Assembly (NCBI GenBank): GCA_030624695.1
Contig: JAUXJP010000009.1
Span: 1-12,604, forward strand
Direction: 5' to 3'
Length of the DNA: 12,604 bases
Source of the DNA: Candidatus Dadabacteria bacterium
GTDB taxonomy: Bacteria; Desulfobacterota_D; UBA1144; Nemesobacterales; JAJCZQ01
Within the stretch, counting starts at the first letter, position 1. Every line of letters starts with the position of its first letter. This document shows, one piece after another, positions 6,658-12,604 of the stretch. The notes beneath the pieces were generated by a model that had not been told where the DNA came from, did no database searches, and saw nothing but the letters and a program-made list of their open reading frames with translations. A program made the translations under genes and the position numbers.

Positions 6658-8076
6658 ATGACTAAAATGTGGAAGACTTATATTTTTTTAATACCAGCTT
6701 TTTTAATATTTTCAGCAAATATTTCTTCATCAAAACCATTAAATGAAGTTTGGATGGAGATTTATTCCGGCAATAATAAGGTGGGGCATATTCACAGGAC
6801 AGTTTCAGGAACTGAGAGCAAAACAAAGATTAATGAACAAACAGTAATTAACCTTAATTTACTCGGTACGGAAACTGAGATGAGTATTAACTCCGAATAC
6901 CTCCTTAAGGACAATAAAATCAGTTCATTTTCTTATGATGTGAGTTCATCTTCTGTCGTACTTACTCTCAAGGGGAAGATTCAAAGTGGAAAACTTACAA
7001 TTGTTGACCTTGCGGACAAAAAGAGCCAGGAATTTATTTTAAAACACAACTACATTGTACCATCTGTACTCGCGGAATATATTTATCAAAAGGGGTTAAA
7101 GGAAGGGTCGACATTTGAAGTATATTTATTTGATCCGGTAAATATATATACAGGTTATGATCCGGAATTATTAAAAGCACGGGTCAAAGTGCTTGGAACG
7201 GAAAAAGTGGATACAAAATCAGGAATATATGCCGCTAATAAAGTATCCGTAATTTTTCTCGGGGTCGAAAACACAATTTGGATTACAAAAGAAGGCAACA
7301 CTGTACTTGAAAAATTTGAACCATCTCTCACAGCAGTTGTCAGCAGCAGGAGTGATGCCCTTAAAAAAAGAAACAAGGCATTCGATATAACAGAAAAAAC
7401 TTCAATTGCTTCAAACAGATATATACATAATCCGCGTGAAGTAAGAAAGATGGTCGTGATGATCTATGGCTTGGAAAATATTGAGGGACTGACTCTGAAT
7501 GATGGAAATTCTCAGATTTTATCTAATAAAGTACTCACGATAACAAGTCCGGATCTCTTAAGCCCAGATTTATACAGGCTTCCGTATGAAGGGAGTATTT
7601 TCACGGAATACCTTGAGTCATCAAGATTAATTCAAAACGATAATCCAGCGATAATACAGCAGGCAAAAAAAATTATTAATAGTGAGAATAATCCGGTTTT
7701 AGCAGTTAAATTAATTAACGACTGGACATACAACAATATTGAAAAGATACCTACTATAAGCATACCGAGCGCTGTTGAAGTATTAAAAACCCTAAAGGGA
7801 GACTGTAATGAACATGCTGTACTTTTTGCTGCATTAGCAAGGGCAGCAGGTATTCCTGTAAAAGTAGCCCTGGGGGTTGTGTATCTGGATGGCCGGTTTT
7901 ATTATCATGCATGGAATGAAGTATATATTGGCAAATGGGTGCCTGTTGATTCTACCTTTGGGCAAATGCCTGCCGACGCTACCCATCTGAAAATCATCGA
8001 AGGTGATATATCGAGAAGTCCGGATATCCTGAAAGTGGTTGGTAAAATTAAACTTGAAGTAATTGAAACTAAATAA
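6658..8076 (+). CDS. Exported transglutaminase-like (papain-fold) protein
   Basis: 472 residues from ATG 6658. An in-frame TTG at 6637 would add seven residues, and ATG 6667 is a further option; none has a good Shine-Dalgarno. Residues 1-20 form a Sec signal peptide (TKMWK, then a hydrophobic core ending in FSA). The middle, about 25-250, is strand-rich and resembles the DUF3108-like region that accompanies such proteins. The C-terminal domain is transglutaminase-like, with the full catalytic triad: C383 in GDCNEHA, H417 in YYHAWNEV and D431 in PVDSTFGQ. Family members act as proteases or cross-linking enzymes in the envelope; the substrate here is unknown. The gene is followed after 3 bp by the TPR lipoprotein gene, so the two likely act together in the periplasm. 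Confidence 0.85.
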   Translation: MTKMWKTYIFLIPAFLIFSANISSSKPLNEVWMEIYSGNNKVGHIHRTVSGTESKTKINEQTVINLNLLGTETEMSINSEYLLKDNKISSFSYDVSSSSVVLTLKGKIQSGKLTIVDLADKKSQEFILKHNYIVPSVLAEYIYQKGLKEGSTFEVYLFDPVNIYTGYDPELLKARVKVLGTEKVDTKSGIYAANKVSVIFLGVENTIWITKEGNTVLEKFEPSLTAVVSSRSDALKKRNKAFDITEKTSIASNRYIHNPREVRKMVVMIYGLENIEGLTLNDGNSQILSNKVLTITSPDLLSPDLYRLPYEGSIFTEYLESSRLIQNDNPAIIQQAKKIINSENNPVLAVKLINDWTYNNIEKIPTISIPSAVEVLKTLKGDCNEHAVLFAALARAAGIPVKVALGVVYLDGRFYYHAWNEVYIGKWVPVDSTFGQMPADATHLKIIEGDISRSPDILKVVGKIKLEVIETK

Positions 8077-8079
8077 GAA

Positions 8080-9837
8080 ATGATTAATAGGGCAGAATTA
8101 ATAAAATTAACATTTATTTTGTTACTACTTGTGTCATGTACACAGAAAGTTGTTAGCAATAAGGCTGTTGATAAAAAGATTTTAGTATATGAGGATTCGG
8201 TATCTTATGAATCATATTATAATTTCACAGTCTCAAGGATGTATCTTTATGATAATGACCTTGCAAAATCTATCGAGCATATGGAACTGGCCGAAATTGC
8301 CGACCCTGGATCAGCCTACCTTAAATATAATCTTGCACAGCTCTATATTTCAGCCAATTTAACTGAAGATGCAAAGACCAAGCTGAAAGAAGTCATAGAA
8401 ATTGACGAAGACAATGTAGAATCCTACAAACTTCTCGGCAGGTTAATGTCTACATCCACAAGTGAAAAAGATAAAAAGGAAGCAGGGATGTATTTGCAAA
8501 AAGCTGTAAAGATTGATCCTGATAATTCAGATTCCTATTTTTTACTGGCACTTCATTATCTTCAGATAGGTGAAAAGGAAAAAGCAAAGGAACTTTTGCA
8601 GAAGTCGATTAAGCTTCAGCCGAATGATGAAGATGCATATTTCTTTCTGGGCGAATTATTGAAGGAAGATGAAAATCTTGAAAGTGCACTCACCCTGTAT
8701 TCAGTATTACTTACTCTGGACCCTAAAAACTTTGCTACCCTGCTGACATTGGCATCAATTGAGGAAAAGATGCTGAATTATATTAAAGCAGAACAGTATT
8801 TTACTCAACTTCTTAAGTACCACCCAAATAATTCAAAAGCTTACGAACAGTACGGGAATTATCTTTACAGGACTAAAAGGGTCGAAGAAGCTACCAAGCA
8901 GTATCAGAATGCAGAAATACTTGATTTAAATAATCCGGAAATAAAATTTAAGCTTGGAATTATATATCTGGAGAATAAGGAACCCGAAAAGGCAATTGAA
9001 AAATTTGATTATATATTGTCAACAAAGAGTACTAACGTAGCGGCCCTTTACTATAAGGCACGGGCCCTTATTGAATTAGAAAATTATTCTGATGCCGGAA
9101 ATATTCTTAATAGTTTATCAGGTTCTACCGAGTATTTTGACAGGGCCATAATACAATCTGCATATATTCTTGAAAAGCAGGATAAGTATCCAGAAGCAAA
9201 AGAACATATGGAAAAGGCTTATGCGGACTATCCAGGTAACGTAAACATCACCAATTATCTTGGGGCAATCTACAGGAAAAAGGAAAATTATAAAAGCGCT
9301 ATTGAGCTGTATAACGGTTTTTTGTCTAAAAACCCCAATAACGAGGCTATTTTGTATTCGCTTGCTGTGACCAATTTCTCAGCCGGAAAAGAGACTGAAT
9401 CAATAAAAGTTATGAAAGATTTACTTGAATTAAACCCGGATAACGCTGATGCATTGAATTATATAGGATATACATATGCGGATAAGGGAGTTAATCTCGA
9501 TGAGGCAGAATCATATATTAAAAAGGCTATGAAACTGGCACCAAATACAGGTTACATTATTGACAGCCTTGGATGGGTTTATTACAGGAAAGGTATGCTT
9601 AATGAGGCTATTGTAAATCTTGAACTTGCAGCAAAGCTTTCACCTGAAGATGCTGCTATTTGGGACCACCTTGGAGATGTATACATGGAATCCGGAGACA
9701 TTCCGAAGGCACTTAAGTCCTACGAATATGCTCTTAAGCTGTTAAATGAAAATGAAGATAAGAACAAAGAAGATAAAAAGCTTGAAGCAAAAGTCAGAGA
9801 TAAAATAAACGGTATCAATGTTAAACTTAGCCCGTAA
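8080..9837 (+). CDS. TPR-repeat lipoprotein
   Basis: 585 residues. The first 20 form a lipoprotein signal with lipobox L17-V-S-C20. From about residue 45 to 555 the protein is a nearly continuous TPR solenoid of roughly 14-15 repeats of 34 residues; examples are the A-Y-F-F-L-G-E-L stretch near 187 and the strongly conserved block at 455-550 (ALNYIGYTYADKG, IIDSLGWVYYRKGMLNEA, WDHLGDVYMESGDIPKAL). That last block is a hallmark of TPR proteins encoded next to LolB-like genes in deltaproteobacteria and alphaproteobacteria (from memory). The C-terminal 30 residues are Lys/Glu-rich and probably helical. It is probably an envelope scaffold, anchored to the outer membrane, bridging partner proteins. 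The start is 3 bp after the transglutaminase gene and the end is 13 bp before the LolB-like start. Confidence 0.9.
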   Translation: MINRAELIKLTFILLLLVSCTQKVVSNKAVDKKILVYEDSVSYESYYNFTVSRMYLYDNDLAKSIEHMELAEIADPGSAYLKYNLAQLYISANLTEDAKTKLKEVIEIDEDNVESYKLLGRLMSTSTSEKDKKEAGMYLQKAVKIDPDNSDSYFLLALHYLQIGEKEKAKELLQKSIKLQPNDEDAYFFLGELLKEDENLESALTLYSVLLTLDPKNFATLLTLASIEEKMLNYIKAEQYFTQLLKYHPNNSKAYEQYGNYLYRTKRVEEATKQYQNAEILDLNNPEIKFKLGIIYLENKEPEKAIEKFDYILSTKSTNVAALYYKARALIELENYSDAGNILNSLSGSTEYFDRAIIQSAYILEKQDKYPEAKEHMEKAYADYPGNVNITNYLGAIYRKKENYKSAIELYNGFLSKNPNNEAILYSLAVTNFSAGKETESIKVMKDLLELNPDNADALNYIGYTYADKGVNLDEAESYIKKAMKLAPNTGYIIDSLGWVYYRKGMLNEAIVNLELAAKLSPEDAAIWDHLGDVYMESGDIPKALKSYEYALKLLNENEDKNKEDKKLEAKVRDKINGINVKLSP

Positions 9838-9850
9838 TTATACTTATACT

Positions 9851-10588
9851 ATGCGTTTAGCCATCTTATTTGCATTCTTATTCTTTTATACCGGTTGTGT
9901 TCCGAAGCAGGTCCCAATTAATTATGACGAGATTAAGGTTGACGAAATTTTACAGCTTGTAAAAACCAATCAGGAAAGTCTCCGTTCACTGCGTGGAGTA
10001 GCCAGGGTAAAGGCAAAGAGCAGGTACGACGATTTAGTTGTAAATCAGGTTACATTGCTCCAGCTGCCTCTAAAATTCAGACTTGAAGCACTTGCCGCAT
10101 TTGGGCAGAGCATAGCTGTATTAACATCCGATGGTGAGAAAGTAATATTTAGAACCTCAAATGACCAGGTTGTTTTCCCGGATGTCAGGAACTTCAATCT
10201 TTCAAATTTCTATCCGGGTATTCCCTCGGAGCTAAAAACTGAACAGCTAATTGACCTTCTAATCGGGAAAATACCTTTTGGACTCTGGCTGGAAAACTAC
10301 AATATAGGTTTTGATAAGGAAGCTCAGAAGTTAGCCGTAGAATATAAAAACTCAAACAACCTCAATACCGTATTGATAATAGATCCCTTATCGGGCTATA
10401 TCGAACATGCTGAAATAAACCTGGATGAATCTAATATATTAAAAATAGACTATACAAATTTTACTAAATTAGATAATTTAGTATTCCCAAAGAGCATTGA
10501 TCTTAAATATCTCTCTTATGAATTATCGATTAAATACGGTGAAATAAACCTGAATGACTATATTGATTACAGTTTATTTTTTCAATAA
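9851..10588 (+). CDS. LolB-like outer-membrane lipoprotein
   Basis: 245 residues from ATG 9851. An alternative ATG at 9818 adds 11 residues and overlaps the TPR gene by 20 bp. The signal ends in the lipobox-like Y-T-G-C (an unusual Tyr at -3), followed by VPKQVP. The mature protein has the LolB pattern: SLRGVARVKAKSRYDD, VTLLQLPLKFRLEALAAFG with hydrophobic strands, VLTSDGEKVIFRT, and a LLIGKIPFG block. LolB inserts lipoproteins into the outer membrane. DUF4292 proteins share the fold, and I cannot separate the two by eye. Downstream is HPr. Its place behind a TPR lipoprotein gene fits a role in envelope lipoprotein trafficking (inference). Confidence 0.8.
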   Translation: MRLAILFAFLFFYTGCVPKQVPINYDEIKVDEILQLVKTNQESLRSLRGVARVKAKSRYDDLVVNQVTLLQLPLKFRLEALAAFGQSIAVLTSDGEKVIFRTSNDQVVFPDVRNFNLSNFYPGIPSELKTEQLIDLLIGKIPFGLWLENYNIGFDKEAQKLAVEYKNSNNLNTVLIIDPLSGYIEHAEINLDESNILKIDYTNFTKLDNLVFPKSIDLKYLSYELSIKYGEINLNDYIDYSLFFQ

Positions 10589-10606
10589 ATGATTTAATAT
10601 TTTGTT

Positions 10607-10612
10607 GAGGAG
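10607..10612 (+). promoter_or_regulatory. Shine-Dalgarno for HPr gene, unusually distant
   Basis: GAGGAG is 12 bases before TTG 10625. An ATG at 10615 at ideal distance runs into a TAA after two codons, so TTG is the best start. It supports the choice, but the spacing is long. Confidence 0.4.
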
Positions 10613-10624
10613 TGATGATATAAA

Positions 10625-10906
10625 TTGGAAGGAGCAAATTCTAAAAGCTTTGAAGTAAAGAATAAACTAGGCCTACATGCCCGTGCTGCAGCACAGTTTG
10701 TGCGGGTCTCGAGCAAATATGATTCTGATATCAGAATTAAGAAAGATGGTTACGAAGTAGATGGAAAAAGTATCTTGGGTGTTTTGTCACTGGCAGCAAT
10801 AAAAGGGTCCACCATCGAGATATTAACAGAGGGTGATGACTCTCAGCAGGCTTTCGAAGAGATCAGCGCATTGATTGAGTGTGGTTTTGGCGAAGGAATT
10901 GAATAA
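10625..10906 (+). CDS. ptsH: Phosphocarrier protein HPr
   Basis: 93 residues from a TTG start. The HPr active-site motif GLHARAAAQF contains H18 (phosphorylated by EI) with R20 at the position of R17. The regulatory serine site is S49 in DGKSILGVLSL, 31 residues after H18 exactly as S46 follows H15 in Bacillus HPr. Both sites are therefore present, which in organisms with HPr kinase would allow Ser phosphorylation. HPr carries phosphate from enzyme I to EIIA domains, or in PTS-Ntr type systems acts mainly as a regulator. No EI, EII or HprK gene is nearby, and it sits directly after the envelope block with a 36-bp gap. The C-terminal extension (ECGFGEGIE) is slightly longer than in the classical protein. 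Confidence 0.9.
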   Translation: MEGANSKSFEVKNKLGLHARAAAQFVRVSSKYDSDIRIKKDGYEVDGKSILGVLSLAAIKGSTIEILTEGDDSQQAFEEISALIECGFGEGIE

Positions 10907-10948
10907 AAGCCGGTAGATTTTAACCCATTTATACTGTAGAATTTTCTT

Positions 10949-12052
10949 ATGAAAAAACCCCTTTTTATAATTATTTCATTAGCTGTAATTGTAGCGATTG
11001 GTGCATACGCTCTTTTTTTAAGCCCCAAAGTATCCGGGGGTATAGAGAAGGAATATACTTTAGTATCGCCTATTTATCATGTTGATAAAATATATAAGTC
11101 TATGATGGGCCCTTCCAGCGTCAGTAATTTTAAATTTCCCGGCGTTGAAGATAATGAAATAGTATGGATTACCGGGTTTAAGGCAGTGATGGTTGGTGAG
11201 GATGGTAAGACCCCGGTATCCCAGGAATTTATGTGTCATAGTAATCTTGATATAGATATAAAAAGACACAGAAAACTTGTGGGGTGGGACAAGACCAGGA
11301 CTTCTTCACGCCTGTTTACACTTTCCCAGGGGCAGTACGAGATTGAATTTCCTGAGGGTTATGGAATTCCACTTTTTGGTAAAGAGAAACTTAAACTTGC
11401 TACCCAGGTCTTAAATCTAAACGACGAAGATAATAAACACAATGTAAGGCACCAGATAACTGTAAAGTATATACGTGATAAAGATGCGAAAGAACCATTA
11501 AAACCACTATTACAAACCGGGGCTGTTGGAGTTAAGCTGATTGACGGCAAAGATGGTTATTTTGGCCATGAAAATCCCAATGAAGATATTCATGGTTCAA
11601 GCTGCCTTGCTGGTGTATCTGCCAGCGGACATCAGTATAATGATAAGTTTGGCAGGACTTTTACCGGCCATTGGGTTGTAGAGCCTGGGATTGAGAAAAA
11701 CAAAACAAATGTTACAAAGTTTATAAGACTCCCTTATGATACATCAATCCATTATATTGCTGTACACCTTCATCCCTTTGCCGAATCACTTAAATTAGTG
11801 GATATTACTACCGGTGAAACCCTTTTTAAGAGTAAAGTCAGGGCCCCTGAAAACAGGATTGGGATAGAATTTGTCGATTTTTTTGAAAGTAAGGAAGGGA
11901 TACCCGTTTACAAGGACCACCAGTACCAGTTAATAAGTGTTTATAACAATACAAGTGATGAACCCCAGGACTCAATGGCGGTTATGTACCTTTATATTCT
12001 TGATAAAGAGTTTAACAGGGACCTTCTTGTTTCCAGGAATAATGATAATTAA
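10949..12052 (+). CDS. Membrane-anchored protein with a peptidylglycine/dopamine monooxygenase-like copper domain
   Basis: 367 residues. Residues 4-25 form an uncleaved or N-terminal membrane segment (KKP then a hydrophobic stretch) with the rest outside. In the second half, LPYDTSIHYIAVHLHPFAES (residues 261-280) and DSMAVMYLY (341-349) resemble the copper-M site of peptidylglycine and dopamine monooxygenases: H273-x-H275 and M343, with 68 residues between H275 and M343 against 70 in the mammalian enzyme (H244 to M314). In the first half, ITGFKAVMVG (74-83) and SQEFMCHSNL (91-100) correspond to the copper-H domain. There the usual HH pair is C96-H97 and the third histidine position appears to be lost (TQVLNLN). 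A copper-binding periplasmic protein is therefore more likely than an active hydroxylase. The family assignment is by hand alignment only. It starts 42 bp after HPr. Confidence 0.55.
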   Translation: MKKPLFIIISLAVIVAIGAYALFLSPKVSGGIEKEYTLVSPIYHVDKIYKSMMGPSSVSNFKFPGVEDNEIVWITGFKAVMVGEDGKTPVSQEFMCHSNLDIDIKRHRKLVGWDKTRTSSRLFTLSQGQYEIEFPEGYGIPLFGKEKLKLATQVLNLNDEDNKHNVRHQITVKYIRDKDAKEPLKPLLQTGAVGVKLIDGKDGYFGHENPNEDIHGSSCLAGVSASGHQYNDKFGRTFTGHWVVEPGIEKNKTNVTKFIRLPYDTSIHYIAVHLHPFAESLKLVDITTGETLFKSKVRAPENRIGIEFVDFFESKEGIPVYKDHQYQLISVYNNTSDEPQDSMAVMYLYILDKEFNRDLLVSRNNDN

Positions 12053-12158
12053 TAATTGTTATTGGTTATAAAATACCCCGAATGTTATAATTAATTCCAA
12101 CTACAAAATACCGTTTCAAGGTAAAGATTTGTATTTTTCTATAATTTGTTGTCCACTA

Positions 12159-12187
12159 TTGAAAATTAGTACAAAGTTTGTTATCAT
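12159..12187 (+). promoter_or_regulatory. Candidate sigma70-type promoter of the last lipoprotein gene
   Basis: TTGAAA (12159-12164) and TATCAT (12182-12187) are separated by exactly 17 bases, each matching consensus at 5 of 6. It lies 39 bases before ATG 12227, in an AT-rich spacer (12053-12226) that otherwise shows only short TTATAA repeats and no clear terminator. Confidence 0.6.
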
Positions 12188-12213
12188 TCTCCGCATAGCT
12201 GTATTTTTCTTAA

Positions 12214-12219
12214 AGGAGG
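12214..12219 (+). promoter_or_regulatory. Strong Shine-Dalgarno of the last lipoprotein gene
   Basis: AGGAGG, in AAAGGAGGA, lies 7 bases before ATG 12227. It favours this ATG over the overlapping TTG at 12224, which has a different frame. Confidence 0.75.
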
Positions 12220-12226
12220 AAAATTG

Positions 12227-12604
12227 ATGAAGAAGCTAAGAATTTTGTCGTTACTATTGCCTATAGCAGCCTTACTTATGGTTTCCTGCGGTACTGCCCC
12301 ACTTCCAACATCTGATAACCCAAGCATACAGTTAACAGGTTTCTTTGACCTTAGAGACAGGCACAGCTTTATACAGGTTACCAATGTTACAACGGGTGGT
12401 ATTACGTTACATGTTCTGGTATTCGACGTTGGGTTCAATTGTAATGAAAATAACTTTTACGATACATTGACAGGTAATGATACCCATGTTTATAACATGA
12501 GCGACATGAAAACAAATAACGGCGATCCTTCTGGTGTTGAACTACCCGACGGTGCATACGGTTTTGTTGTGATATCCGTGGTCGAGGGCGTATTAGGCGA
12601 GATA
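12227..12604 (+). CDS. Lipoprotein of unknown function (3' truncated by window end)
   Basis: 126 residues visible, open to the last base. KKLRILSLLLPIAALLMVSC gives a lipoprotein signal with C21. The mature part reads as a strand-rich domain: FFDLRDRHSFIQVTN, TTGGITLHVLVFDV, NCNENNFYDT, TGNDTHVYNMSDM and LPDGAYGFVVISVVEG. I do not recognise a named family with certainty; the NCNENNFYD and NDTHVYN blocks look like a surface domain seen in other anaerobic diderms (from memory, unverified). The gene has its own promoter and a strong ribosome binding site, so it is expressed independently of the upstream block and probably well. Function is not assignable. Confidence 0.75.
   Translation, partial: MKKLRILSLLLPIAALLMVSCGTAPLPTSDNPSIQLTGFFDLRDRHSFIQVTNVTTGGITLHVLVFDVGFNCNENNFYDTLTGNDTHVYNMSDMKTNNGDPSGVELPDGAYGFVVISVVEGVLGEI

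Noticed and set aside
12064..12092. Two TTATAA copies resembling a hairpin after the monooxygenase-like gene
   Set aside because: The stem would be six A-T pairs without a GC core or a following T-run, so it does not support a terminator call.
12184..12438. 84-codon minus-strand open frame
   Set aside because: It lies opposite the lipoprotein gene that has a promoter, AGGAGG site and signal peptide, and it runs through that promoter.

Overview
The window looks like a chromosomal stretch of an AT-rich, diderm (Gram-negative) bacterium. The evidence is a phosphoheptose isomerase (GmhA) for lipopolysaccharide heptose, at least four predicted lipoproteins including a LolB-like one, and a TPR lipoprotein of the kind found next to outer-membrane lipoprotein genes. 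A MqnC of the futalosine menaquinone pathway and a PerR-type peroxide regulator fit an anaerobic or microaerophilic, menaquinone-respiring lifestyle. The protein set resembles deltaproteobacterial or Deferribacterota-like genomes, but no marker fixes the lineage, so that placement is inference. I saw no tRNA or rRNA, insertion sequence, CRISPR array or phage gene.

Left part (1-1936, plus strand): the 3' end of mutL (endonuclease-type MutL), then gmhA, yacG and efp, tightly spaced and probably co-transcribed. EF-P has an arginine where most EF-Ps carry the modified lysine. It ends at an AT-rich inverted repeat shared with the convergent gene. Next (1952-3794, minus strand): a gene for a large nitroreductase-like flavoprotein, preceded by perR, 88 bp apart in the same direction; all five PerR regulatory-metal ligands and both zinc CxxC pairs are present. 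A KDPG-type aldolase gene and an unrecognised 119-residue protein (3904-4870, plus) run divergently from perR.

Middle (4857-6535, minus): mqnC, then a small lipoprotein gene with a strong Shine-Dalgarno and a possible promoter of its own. Facing away from mqnC is a plus-strand envelope block (6658-10588): an exported transglutaminase-like protein, a TPR-repeat lipoprotein and a LolB-like lipoprotein, almost without gaps. It is followed by HPr of the phosphotransferase system and a membrane-anchored protein whose C-terminal half resembles the copper-binding domain of peptidylglycine/dopamine-type monooxygenases. At the right edge a new lipoprotein gene starts behind a recognisable sigma70-type promoter and is cut by the window end.

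Most of the content is housekeeping. The items that deserve a second look are the monooxygenase-like protein with a partly degenerate copper centre, the arginine-tipped EF-P, and the pairing of perR with an unusually long nitroreductase-like protein. I did not find convincing evidence of a multi-gene defence or other novel system.
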